Shown here: in pieces, positions 42,206-52,975 of the stretch | How the letters are laid out: every line of letters begins with the position of its first letter | Position numbering within the stretch: position 1 is the first letter of the stretch | Assembly (NCBI GenBank): GCA_043228905.1 | Contig: JBHGNT010000005.1 | Coordinates: 10,540,001 to 10,604,000 of the forward strand | Length of the DNA stretch: 64,000 bases | From: Azolla caroliniana | Taxonomy: Eukaryota > Polypodiophyta | Direction: 5' to 3' | The notes under the pieces: generated by a model | Seen by the model: the letters and a program-made list of their open reading frames with translations, nothing else | Databases searched by the model: none | Told to the model about the DNA's origin: nothing | Position numbers and translations under genes: made by a program

Positions 42206-43149
42206 TCATTTCACGGCTAAATGTCCTAGACAATCACAATAGAGGCATAGGCAATGCACCCAAAGTTGTTGTTTCTGAGCATCTGATAAGGGCCTTCGGT
42301 GTTGTGTTGACTCTATCTCCATCGGAGTGGGACCATCCCTCGTAACGGATCTAGGAACTTGTGGCGGTGTTGCGACTATTGAAGCATACGTCTGTTCCGG
42401 TTGGCGGCGTAGCATTTGTTGACATTCAGAACGTCGCTCAAATAGATGATTATCACATCGCACAACTCGACTAGTGGCCTTTGTAAGAGACTTCGGATCT
42501 TTGTGGAAAGTAAGAAGAAGATATTTGACATCGTTATGCAAACCCTGACGGAATTGATCCATTAAGGCCGCCTCATCCCAAGGGATGTCGTATGCCAAGA
42601 GACGGAAATCTACTGTGTAGGCCGCAATAGGATGATCTCCTTGTCGGCGTCTTCGAATCTTGTTTATTGCTGTCATAGTGCTATCAGTGTCTCCTTAACG
42701 AATGCCTCAAAATCCTCCAACAATGGTGATTTCTTCTCGAGAAGTGGTGCAAACCATGCTAATGTTATACTGCTTAACAAGGTTCCTACTAATCCCACAC
42801 AAATAGCATTAGTTGGGTACCGATTGGGATGTAGCTAAATCACCAAACAGACTTGATTTAGGAAACCTCGAAACAAAGATCTGGTACCATCAAACTTGGT
42901 AGGGAGGCCAATCTTTGGTTCCCTTGGGGAGTTTTGAACCCCCGCTGGTTGTTCTCGTAATGTTAATATAGTAGCCTTAAGTTGATGAACCCGTTGTGAT
43001 AGCTCATATTGATGAGCTTTCTTGGTACTCACTTGTTGTAGATCCCCGAGTAGCCTTTGATTTTCTTGCTCTAATGCCACAAACTTAGTCGTGAGCATGT
43101 CGAGCTCAGAAAGGATACGCATATACTCTTGCTTGCTGACGGACTCCAT
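42206..43149 (-). pseudogene. Gypsy gag, minus strand
   Basis: The ATG at 43149 opens MESVSKQEYMRILSELDMLT and a coiled-coil-like stretch. IGLPTKFDGTRSLFRGFLNQ follows near 42880, then a stop at 42835. The second part, 42676-42206, has DQFRQGLHNDVKYLLLTF, and a CLYCDCLGHLAVK zinc-knuckle remnant near 42240 that ends in a stop before the last cysteine. This is the nucleocapsid end of a chromovirus gag. Confidence 0.78.
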
Positions 43150-43237
43150 AATTGAGGAGGGAAAAGAAAGAAGGAAAAAGAAGCAAGCTTGCTAGGGTTA
43201 TTGGAAAAGGAAAAAGTCTAAAGAATTCGGTTCAAAC

Positions 43238-43659
43238 TGTCATGACTCGTGAGTAGGAGACATAGAAAGAGAGAGAGAGAGAGAGAGATAAGACTTGAAA
43301 TGGAAATGAGATTATATTATGAGGAAACAAGATTACAAATAGTAGGTTAAGGGCTAAAGATTGGTGTTGAACTGAATGAGTTGTGATGAATGCATGGACA
43401 CTTATTTATAGATCCTTATGGAGTATTCTAGAATATTCTAGAATATTTTAGATATATATTATAATAAATATAATAATGAAATATTCAAGGATGTTCTAGA
43501 ATAATTTAGAATGTTCTAGAATATTCTAAATATCTCGTAATAACTAAAAATATAATTATTATAATTACACATCATATATGTTATTACAATGTTTAAGGGT
43601 TCAACACATAGGCCAAGAAGTTGTGGGTTTGATTCCTGGTTAATGTTGTCTTCATGACA
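43238..43659 (-). repeat. 5' LTR of the minus-strand gypsy
   Basis: 422 bp. On the minus strand it runs from TGTCATGAAGAC (43659) to GAGTCATGACA (43238), so its ends form an inverted TGTCATGA/TCATGACA pair. It contains a GA run (43269-43289) and repeated TCTAGAATATT motifs at 43428-43530. Copia gag begins at once on the right. Confidence 0.85.
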
Positions 43660-46340
43660 ATATGGATGTTGAGAATGACCAACTACCTAATGGGCAAAGG
43701 CTTGTGGGGTATGGTGAGCAGAGATGATGCTCAATCTAAAATCGATCAAGCTACAACCACTGAAGCCCAAATAAGACAAGGAAAAGAATGGGAAGAGATG
43801 AATAGGAAATTCATGTTCCTCATTTCACAAGTAATTAGTAATTCCATGGTAGGGCATATTCAACATCTAAAATTTGCTAAGAATGCATGGGAAACTCTTG
43901 AAATGATGTACATTCAACAAATACAAAAGCTAGGAAACTTCAACTAAAAAATGAGTCGAATACAATTAAAAAAAGTTCGAGTCAATCTATAGATGAATAT
44001 ACATTGAAGATCAAGGAGCTACGACATGCTTTAGTTTTTATTGGTACAATAGTTGAAGATGAAATTCTTCTGTGTTGTACTCTCAATGGATTGAGAGAAG
44101 ATGAAATATGGAAGCCTTTTATAACTTCCATGAATTTGAAAGATGAATATCCAAAGTTTCATCAACTAATCCCTCATCTTGTCATAGAAGAGCTTGGCTT
44201 TGGTGATTTCAAAGGGAAGGATAGCTACAACCATGTGTTGTATGCAGGTCAAGGTAAAGGAAGGATTTCAAGAGGAGGCTCTAGAGGAAAAGGAAGAGGT
44301 CACACCAACTTCACCTGCAATCAAATTAATTTGGAGGAAAACAAGGATAGATCAAATGACAACACAAAAGGGAGAGGCCAAGGAAAAGTTAGACGAAGAG
44401 GTCTAGGTTTCTACAACTCCCACAAAGGTATAACATGCTATCATTGTGGTAAAATAAGACATTATGCTAGTGATTGTTGGCTAAAAAATGGAAGAGCAAA
44501 TGGAGGAAATCAAAGAACTCAAAGCAATTATGCAAGTACCTCAAGCGAAGGAGTAAGGATACATTACTTGCAATGAGTCATGAGTTTAAAAGCTCTTATG
44601 AAGATGATGGAAAATGGTATATTGATTCAGGTTGTAGTAATCATATGTCATGCCAGGGAAGTATGTTCATTAATTTATAGATAACAAATGGGAAAGGATG
44701 TGTTGAGACAGGTGATGATACTCAACACACGATTGAACACATTGGAGATGTAAGGCTTGGAGACACAAGTAAAGCAAAGGTATTATCAAATTTTCATCAT
44801 GTTCCTACAATTTCAAAGAACTTGATTTCAGTAGGACAAATGGTAGAGAAGGGTTATCATGTCATATTCAATGAGAATGGGTTCTTCATAAAGAATCCTA
44901 AAGAAGGTTTCAAGGTCATTGCTCAAGGTAAACGAGAAGGATGGATGTTCACCTTGGACATTCAAAATCCTTATGGAAAGGTCATGAAAATTAAATTTGG
45001 GGACAAGAAAATCTCGAAGTTAGATTTATGGTACAAAAGGATAGGACACATTAATATTCTAAAGCTAAAGAACATGAGCAAACATGAAGTGGTAAAGAGT
45101 TCTTCCAAAATTTAATAGTATTGGATTACATGAATTGTGTGAAACTTGTCAATTAGGTAAAGAAACAAGGCAACCATTCAAGAGGAGCTATTATATGGCC
45201 CCAAATGTCTTAGATTTGATACATACGGATGTATGGGGACCTACCCGAGAGTCATCAATGGCTGGTAATAGATTTTTGGTCACTTTCATTGATGATCATT
45301 CAAGAAAGGAATGGTTGTTTTGTATGAAACAAAAATCGGATGTGTTTTCTATATTCAAGAGATTCAAAAATGAAGTTGAAAAATAAACACGAAGGCATAT
45401 CAAAATCTTAAGATCCGATGGTGGGAGTACTTCTCCAATGAGTTTTCAGATTTCTTACAAGAGAATGGGATTAAAAGGAAGTAAGAACAAAAATGGAACC
45501 AATATTAGAAAAAGGCATTTTCATTGGCTACTCGATGGAGCAAAAAGGATATAAGTGTTATAACCCTATAACAAAGGAAGTAAGGCTCTCACGGGATGTG
45601 GTCTTTGATGAACTGAGACCAAGGTATGAAGATAAAGGAAAGGGAAAAGTTCTCGAAGAAGATTATGATGATTATGTATGAACTAATCAAAGTGAAGTTC
45701 AACAATCGAGCATAGAAATTTCATATCTAGAGGCATCTACATCAAAAGAAGAGCATTCATCATGGAAGGAAAGACATGAAAGTCATCCTATAGCTGACGA
45801 AGCAAGTGTTGTTGGAAATAGTGAGATAAACACAAGTGAAGTTTAAAATGAAGAGATGACCACTTCTAAGCTAAACCCGAATAGCTTGAAGAAACAACAA
45901 TCTAAAGGCAATGAAAGAAGATCATCAAGGATAAGGTATCCAATTCAAAGGTTGACTTATGATAGTTTCATGGCAAAACATTTTGAATATATGATGCAGG
46001 TTGTCAAAGACAAAGAGCCCGAGACGTATGAAGAAGCTTGTACACAAATGGAATGGAAGCAAGCTATGAAAGAAGAGATCAAAGCTTCCAATGATAATCA
46101 CACATGGGATCTAATGACAAAGAAAGAAGGTATGAAAATCATTCCAAACAAATGGGTGTTCAAGGTGAAGAGAAATGTTGACGGTTCATTAGCTAGATAC
46201 AAAGCCAAGTTGGTTGCAAAGGGTTTAAACAAACACAAGGCATAGATTATGATGAAATTTTTAGCCCGATTGCAAAGATGGGGATAATTAGAACCTTGAT
46301 AACAATCAGTGCTTCAAAGAGGTGGCCATTATATCAACTA
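43660..46340 (+). pseudogene. Ty1/copia gag-pol, AT-rich family, truncated at both ends
   Basis: Gag from about 43660 (MTNYLMGKGLWGMVSRDDAQ, then AWETLEMMYIQ), zinc knuckle CYHCGKIRHYASDC near 44435, protease WYIDSGCSNHMS near 44620, and GAG-pre-integrase region LWYKRIGHINILKLKNMSKH near 45030. Integrase with CETCQLGKETRQ and D in LIHTDVWGP lies near 45230, SDGG near 45420. The half with the catalytic glutamate is deleted at about 45480. The linker follows with GYKCYNPITKEVRLSRDVVF near 45550. Reverse transcriptase starts (YKAKLVAKGL near 46200) and is cut by an LTR at 46341. Stops at 44576, 44680, 45114, 45386, 45681 and 46245. The 5' end is cut by the gypsy LTR at 43659. Confidence 0.85.
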
Positions 46341-46407
46341 TGAAGGCAACACAAGGATTACGGTTTAGGTCAAAAACAGAGAGGGAGAGAGTCTAAGTGA
46401 GAGACAA

Positions 46408-46458
<51 letters not shown>

Positions 46459-46582
46459 CGTTGTCTTGGGTACAAACAGTGTACCTCTTTTTTTGTTTTT
46501 AGATATTATGTATATACAAGTCAAAAGTGTGCTACGAGTGCGTTCACACTCGTGCACTAATAAAAGGCCTTTATTCCCAATA
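46341..46582 (-). repeat. 3' LTR of a minus-strand copia
   Basis: About 242 bp. The minus strand starts TATTGGGAATAAAAGGCC, a G-to-A change from the usual TGTTGGGA, and is preceded by a GGTGGGAGGT purine tract (46592-46583). It contains a long GA microsatellite at 46411-46454. Confidence 0.68.
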
Positions 46583-46592
46583 ACCTCCCACC

Positions 46593-47327
46593 TAAAGGCA
46601 ATGTGTTGTGAGAAGAAAAAAAAAGTCAGCTAAGTCCAGGTATGTACAAAGTTGAACTACATACATCTATCCAAATTCCATCATCTATCGGCAATGAGCA
46701 AATCGCTCAACTGGAAGACCCTTCGTGAGCAGATCTACAAGATTATTATTTGTATGTACTTTGACAAGCTCAATATTCTTGTTGTCAAGTACATCTCTGA
46801 TCAAGTGATACTTCACCTCTATGTGCTTCGTCTTTGCATGAAAAATGGAATTCCGAGCTAGCATGACAGCACTTTGGTTGTCACAATGAAGAATAGGTAA
46901 CTCTGTAATGTCAAGATTTCTTACTAGATATGAAAGCCATAAAGCCTCTTTGCATGCTTCAGTGGCAGCAACATACTCTGCATCTATAGTAGACAATGCA
47001 ACACACTTCTGTAGTCTGGAGATCCAAGAGACCGCTCCTCTTGTGAAAGTAAACACATACCCAGAAGTAGACTTCCTGCAGTCTGCGTGACCAGCATAGT
47101 TCGCATCCGTAAAACCAATGACAGATTCTTTTTGCTTTCTAAAGCAAATGCCCAAGTCATTTATGCCTTTGAGGTATCTCACAATACCTTTCACTGCTTC
47201 CCAATGCTTTTTGTCTTGATTTGGCATGTAAAACCAAGATACTCATGTTGCCATCTCCTGCCTTCTTGGTGTACAAGCAATGGTCCAATGTAGTGACCAA
47301 ACGCATAATCTTCCTCATATTATCATG
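46593..47327 (-). pseudogene. Copia RNase H with a fused reverse transcriptase scrap
   Basis: RNase H reads from about 47227: MPNQDKKHWEAVKGIVRYLK, GFTDANYAGHADCRKSTSGY, STIDAEYVAATEACKEALWL, HCDNQSAVMLARN, then KTKHIEVKYHLIRDVLDN and LLTKGLPVERF to a stop near 46685. This domain is open for 180 codons with its acidic residues in place. Upstream, DHCLYTKKAGDGNMSILVL is reverse transcriptase just before the YVDD box, fused directly to RNase H, so the catalytic part is deleted. Confidence 0.83.
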
Positions 47328-50300
47328 TTAGGAAATAATAAGAAGAAAGAGCCCCAAAAAGTACACACACCGACAGCAAGATGTTGTAGACGGAGGAAGA
47401 TAGACCCCTTGGTCGTGACTGACGAGGCCAGTCGGCGCGCAATGGAGGTGGCCGACAGGAGAAAGTTGGAAGGCATGGTTGTAATGCCAACAGTAGTTTT
47501 GGACCCTCCGGAAGCAGGGGAAGTTGAGGCGGCGCAAAAAACCTGCAAGGAAAGCCTGCCATGGAATGTTGGTATTGTGGTAAGAAAGGCCACGGGGAGA
47601 GCGAGTGTTGGAAGAAACATGCCAATTCGGAAGAAACCGCATCCAGCTCCGAGCGGACCGAACAAGGAAATCGGCAGCGATTGCACTACGCCAAGGGCTT
47701 TGAACGAGCCGAAAATGGATCGGGCCCAACCTTCATAATGAAGCACAATGTCACTTTGATGGCGGTGAACACCTCGAAACCGAACGAGGTTTGGTATGTT
47801 GACTCCGGAGCGTCAAATCATATGACAAGTCACGAGGAATGGTTCTCGTACTTGGAGAAACCAAAAAACCAAGGAGTGGTCAAAACTGGAGACGACACTC
47901 CGCATACCATCGAACATGTCGGTGAAGTTCCCCTCAGCCACGTCAGGCAGAAAGGGAAACACATGATCGTGCTACACGTCTCGACAATAACGAAGAACCT
48001 GGTGTCAATCAGACAGATCATCGACCAAGGGATGCAAGTTTGGTTCACTCATCTCAGTTGCTACATCCAAGAGGAAGGCAAAGTCGTTGCGCAAGGGCAC
48101 AAAGAACGGAGGATGTTCATCCTCAACACCAATCAAGTTGGAACCGCATTGTTCACGAAAGGATAGAAGGTCGAGTCAGACATAGACCTATGGCACAAGC
48201 GGTTTGGCCATATTAACTTCCCGCGGCTTCGTGAAATGCAGACGAAGAACATTGTTTTCCGATTGCTGAAATTTAATGCTCGGAACACCCAAGTCTACGA
48301 AGCTTGCCAGCTCGGGAAGCAGCACCAACTTCCATTTCCCAACGAGCGTAATCGGAGTCGAAATCCTCTTGATGTGATCCATTCGAATATATGCGGACCG
48401 ACACATAATGTGAGCATCGGAGGAAGCCGTTACTTCGTAACCTTCATCGATGACTTCATTCGGCACACTTGGGCATGCTTGATCGCGAAAAAGGGCAAAG
48501 TCTTCGCATATTTCCTGAAGGTGAAGAGCCTTGCAGAAAAGGAAACCGGGCGAAAGATCAAGTGGCTAAGGTCCGATGGCGGGAAGGAGTACTTCTCAAA
48601 CCAGTTCTCGAGTTATCTACAGGAGGGAATTCGACACGAACTCTCGTGTAGATACACGCCGCATCAGAACAGCGTGGCCAAGAGGAAGAATCGAACGATA
48701 GAGGAGGCAGAAAGGGCAATGCTTGAAGAGAAGCATCTGCCAAAGTTCTATCGGGCCGAAGAGGTCAGAATAGTCGTCTACCTCCAAAATCAGGCATCTG
48801 CCAATGGAGTGTCGCCACATGAGTTGTACTTCAAGAAGAAGTCGAACTTGGCACACTTGAGGGTCTTCGGTAGCATCGCGTATGTGCATGTGGTAAAGGA
48901 AAAATGGAGGAAGCTGGTCCCCAAAGCCGAGAAGTGTATCGTGGTTAGCTACTCACATTAACAGAAGGTTTATAAGTGTTATAACCCCCAAACGAAACAA
49001 TTTCACGTAACTCGTGATGTTGTGTTCAGCGAGTTTACGTCGTGGTACTTACCTTCGCCTCCAACCCTTGACGACTCCATTCCGATCTTTGACGAAGAGG
49101 TCAGCGAGGTTGAAATGCCTCAGGATGAAGGAGACATCGGAGCTCTTAAAGAGATTCTGATCTCATTCAGGCTAACTGGGCTGAATGAGCAACTGAGTCG
49201 GCATGACCAGTCAAACGCAGAGTCGGTGAGTACTGGAGACTCGGTCGTGCATTCCCCACGCAGGAAACTGAGGAGACGGTTTATGCTCAAAGAGAAGGGA
49301 AAGAAGAAGATGCCGGAGTATGGCACTGATAAAGATGAGTCGAAGTATCGAAGTGAATCTGACTCTGAGAAGAATGAAGACGAACTGTCGGAAACAAAGT
49401 CCGCATCGGCCAAGAGGGCCTCAAAATCGGCTAATGAGCAATTACGCTGATCTACACGCCAGAAGAACCCTGTGGTGTGGTTCGGATACAACGAGTACAT
49501 GGTGCATCATTATGCGTACATGACGTGAGTGACGGAAGTGCGTGAGCTGGAGAGCTGTGCAGAAGCGGCGAAGGATGCAAATTGACGTCCCAGCTCGCTG
49601 CATCATTCGACATGAAGGACCTCGGGGACCTTCATTACTTCCTCGAGATCAAAGTGATCCGTGCCCCTGAAGGCATACTAATCAGCCAATGACATTATGT
49701 GTTGAGTATGCTCTTCAAGTTCAGGATGGCAGACTGTAATTCCTTCTCAACTCCTTTGGACAGAAACACCAAGCTTCGTTGAGATTCGAGAAAGGCATGT
49801 GACCCAACACGGTTCTAACAGATTGTCGAAAGCCTAATTTATTTGACGATCACTCAGCCGAATCTCAGTTACCCGTTCGGCCTAATTAGTCAAGTTATGT
49901 CACAACCCACGACTGAACACCTTCAGTGCGCGGAAAGGATATTGTGGTATGTCAGCGGCACTAAGGACATGGTGTTGCTATATCGGGCAGGAGTAGCCGA
50001 GCAGTTAGTCGATTACACGGATGCTGATTGGGCCGGAAATGCCGGCGATCACAGATCAACATCTAGATATGCATTTTCATTGGGAAGTGCGGCGATCACA
50101 TGGAGCAGTAAAAAGCAGCCGACAATGGCACTGTCAAGCACGGAGGCTGAGTATTGAGGAGCGGTTGTCACTACATGCGAAGTCATCTGGCTCAAGAGGC
50201 TACTCAAGAATCTACATGTGGAGGTGTCCGATCTGACGACGATCTATTGCGACAACCTCAGTAGCATCCAACTTGCGAAGAACCCCGTCTTCCATGCCCA

Positions 50301-50502
50301 GACCAAGCACATTGAGGTGCACTACCATTTTTTCTACGACTATGTCCTCTCCAGTGAAGTCGAACTAGTAAATGTTCCGATGAATCGGCACTCTACCAAC
50401 ATCTTCGCCAAGCCCCTTGGTCTCGACAAGTTGCAGAAATTCTCAGATGTTCTTGGTTTGCGGCACCTCAATGTGCCGATCTTGGGGGGGAGAAAAGACT
50501 AA
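47328..50502 (+). pseudogene. Ty1/copia pol with changed integrase catalytic residues
   Basis: Gag end with zinc knuckle CWYCGKKGHGESEC near 47567; protease VWYVDSGASNHMTSHEEWF near 47790; integrase from 48185 (DLWHKRFGHIN, CQLGKQHQLPFPN). The first catalytic Asp position reads IHSNICGP near 48382 (N), and the glutamate position reads SVAKRKNRT near 48680 (K). The second aspartate (RSDGGKEY) is kept. The linker 49022-49450 is acidic. Most of reverse transcriptase is deleted at about 49585, where FDMKDLGDLHYFLEI follows. RNase H at 49990-50330 has YTDADWAGN, ALSSTEAEY and YCDNLSSIQLAKN. Stops at 48166, 48961, 49449, 49692, 50157. The right end is a UAA at 50500. This is the same family as 5310-7547. 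Confidence 0.85.
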
Positions 50503-50781
50503 GAAAGGGAGCAGGAAAGGAACGAAAATCACCGCGAAGCCGAGCCGGATGAAGAATTCGATTTCAGGTCGACTGAAGAAGCCGAAGGTGGAAACAAGGG
50601 CAGCAACCAAAGGGAAGAGCCAGAATCGGCCGAACAAGCGGGAGATGAAGACAAGAAGGGCGAGATGGCCAAGACCAAGACATGGTCTGATGTGGTTAAG
50701 AGCCTGAAGACAGAAGACGAATTGGAGACAACCAATTCGAGCAACAGTGGAAATGAATCGGAGACAGCCGAATCAGTTTGA
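50503..50781 (+). CDS. Charged extension in frame after the copia pol stop
   Basis: Directly after the TAA of pol, the same frame stays open for 92 codons to TGA at 50779-50781. The peptide is strongly charged (REAEPDEEFDFRSTEEAEGG, EQAGDEDKKGEMAKT) and contains KTWSDVVKSLKTEDELE. It has no start codon of its own at the front. It could be a readthrough extension, a former C-terminal tail cut by a recent stop, or chance. No homologous domain is recognised. Confidence 0.4.
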   Translation, partial: EREQERNENHREAEPDEEFDFRSTEEAEGGNKGSNQREEPESAEQAGDEDKKGEMAKTKTWSDVVKSLKTEDELETTNSSNSGNESETAESV

Positions 50782-51014
50782 ATGTTCGATTCAGAGACGC
50801 CGAATAAACTAAAGGCCAAGCGGCGGAAAGGACAGTGGAAGAGGCGCCAACACGGCGATAGCAAGGGAGCTAAGAAAGACCGCACAAGCAGACAAGCCGA
50901 CCGAAAGGGTTGAGGCACACGGAATTGAACGGGTCGAGGAGCGCGAGCGAGGCGTGAAACCAAGAGAAGCTGGAGTGAAGATCCGGAAGAGCAGGCAGAA
51001 TCTCAAGTTGATAT

Positions 51015-51026
51015 TAAGGGGGAGTG
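51015..51026 (+). other. Polypurine tract
   Basis: A purine tract (TTAAGGGGGAG) precedes TGTTGAGATACAAG, the LTR start at 51027. Confidence 0.85.
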
Positions 51027-51430
51027 TTGAGATACAAGCTCAACATTGGGTACATAAACCGGTGCGTAAACCAGTACATAGACTATGTGCGTAAACCGGG
51101 TGCGCAACAAGAGGTCGTAGTAGTGTGTAAACGAGGAGGTTGTTGGATCGATATTCTGCAAAGGAATATATTTTGGGAGTTAGTGTAGGGGTTCATTGAT
51201 GAACATTGACATACGAGTCAGTACTTCTGTCAGTTTGTATGGACATGTATAAAAGTGCTCTCTGAGCACATCCTATGTACAAAGCTTTAGAGTATTGTTT
51301 TAGAATAGACTTTTCTGTGTTATGCTCTCTCTCTTTCTCTCTTGCGTACGTTCTGATGATTAAGCTTTCCATTAAACCTTCCTTATCTTCCTTGTCTCTT
51401 GTCTTTTATCTGTTGTTACCCGGTTGTGTT
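51027..51430 (+). repeat. 3' LTR of the copia at 47328-51026
   Basis: It starts TGTTGAGATACAAGCTC after a polypurine tract. A TATA-like ATGTATAAAAGTGC lies near 51245 and a CT run near 51330. The right end is not defined because no second copy is present; minus-strand copia integrase is recognisable from about 51440. Confidence 0.68.
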
Positions 51431-52480
51431 TGTTAAGCTTCCGCACATATTCTTTTACAATACTCTCTGCAACTCCATTTTGGGGTGGATTATAAGGGGC
51501 AATGAGTTCCCTCTTTATCCCTTTGCTGTCACAAAATGCTTGAAAGGCCTTGGACACATATTCCCCACCAATGTCAGAGTGAAAACACGTGTCTTATCAA
51601 TTTGATTCTCAACTAATGCCAAAATTGTTTGAAACTTGTCGAGCACTTCATCCTTGCAACGAATAGGGTAAACCCATACCTTCCATGTAGCATCATCGAC
51701 AAAAGTGACTAAGTATTTCTTTCCCCCTAATGATAGCCCTGGCATCTTACATACATCTAAATGTACTAACTCAATAGAGGACAACTTCAGCGAAAGAGAC
51801 TTTTTATGAGATGTTTGTACGCGTTTGCCATAAATGCAATGATCACAATGTTCAAAATCAGCATAACGAAGACATGGCAAGTAACCCAAATGAGACAATA
51901 CTTTCATCACTCATGTGTCCCAACCGCCCATGCCATAAAGAAAACTAGGTTGCTCGGTTATGGCAACAACATGGTCACTCACACTAGATACATGGAGAGG
52001 ATACAAAGTATCACTTTTACTACCCTTGGCAATAACTCTATATCCCTTACAAATCTTCCATTTCCCATCACCAAAGGCCGTGTGAAATCCATCATCATCT
52101 AGTTGTCATGTGCTAATCAAGCTCTTCTTGAGCTGAGGTACATGTCATACATGCCGAAGTGTGAAAGCAAAAACCATGCTGAAACTGTAATTGCACAATG
52201 CCAATACATGCAATTTCACATGCATAGTTGTCCACAAGATGGACAACACCATGTCGACCCCTTGTGTAATCTGAAAACCACTCACGATGAGGGGTGACGT
52301 GAAAAGAAGCACCAAAATCGAGTATCCAAGTGTGCATGTCATCATCCATATCTGCAACTAAAGCATGTTCTCTATGGCATGATGGAACAAAGAGTACATC
52401 ATTTCCACTATCACTATCATGAGTGACTACATTCACCTCTTCATAGTATTGTCTTTCCTCGGTTGAATGTCTCTCTTTTC
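51431..52480 (-). pseudogene. Copia protease and integrase fragment, minus strand
   Basis: From 52436 leftward: protease WILDFGASFHVTPHREWF, where the usual D-S-G-A is D-F-G-A. Then come a degenerate GAG-pre-integrase region, CDHCIYGKR near 51835, LVHLDVCKMPG near 51755, YLVTFVDDATWKVWVYPIR, HSDIGGEYVSKAFQ near 51560 in another frame, and NPPQNGVAESIVKEYV near 51470. Frameshifts and stops are frequent. Both ends are cut, by a copia LTR on the left and a gypsy LTR on the right. Confidence 0.78.
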
Positions 52481-52920
52481 TGTTACCCGGCCAACAAAGG
52501 AGTTAAAGACCAGAATGTGAAAGGGATGGGTTATTCGGAATAGATTATAATTAAGTAGTTTATGGGACGTGAACAGACGGACCGGAATCGGTATGCCGAT
52601 TCGGATTCGGACTAGTTCCGAACAGGTGCCGGTTGGCACCGTTTTGTACTCAACACCGGTGACCTATATAAAGGCCCGGTTACAATGTAAAACTTTGACG
52701 GATAATTAATAGAGCTTCTTGTTTTATCTTTAAGTATTGATTACCGTTCTGTACTAATTGTTCTATCATACGCATGTATCAAATCTAATGCCATATTGCT
52801 ATGTAACCAATTAAGTCTGATTAATCGTTGTCTTAAGTTATCTCGCCGTAACACCCCTTTGGTGAAGTGTCTTCCGTAGACACCCTGTGTTAGGCCATTG
52901 TCCGGCCCTAAGGAATAACA
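52481..52920 (+). repeat. 5' LTR of a gypsy element
   Basis: 440 bp from TGTTACCCGG to GGAATAACA, with TGTTA/TAACA inverted ends. CCGGTT-type motifs are frequent. A primer site and gag follow directly. The LTR at the other end of this element (59869-60333) is not alike. Confidence 0.78.
52665..52672 (+). promoter_or_regulatory. TATA box of the gypsy 5' LTR
   Basis: TATATAAA in ACCTATATAAAGGCCCGG, with about 250 bp of LTR left downstream for R and U5. Confidence 0.7.
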
Positions 52921-52927
52921 TAGTTTT

Positions 52928-52945
52928 TGGCGACCACGATTCCAG
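52928..52945 (+). other. Probable gypsy primer binding site
   Basis: TGGCGACCACGATTCC begins eight bases after the LTR, and its TGGCGAC start is common in plant gypsy elements. The priming tRNA is not identified. Confidence 0.5.
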
Positions 52946-52975
52946 CACAATCGCAGCGAACATCGGCAGGAATGG

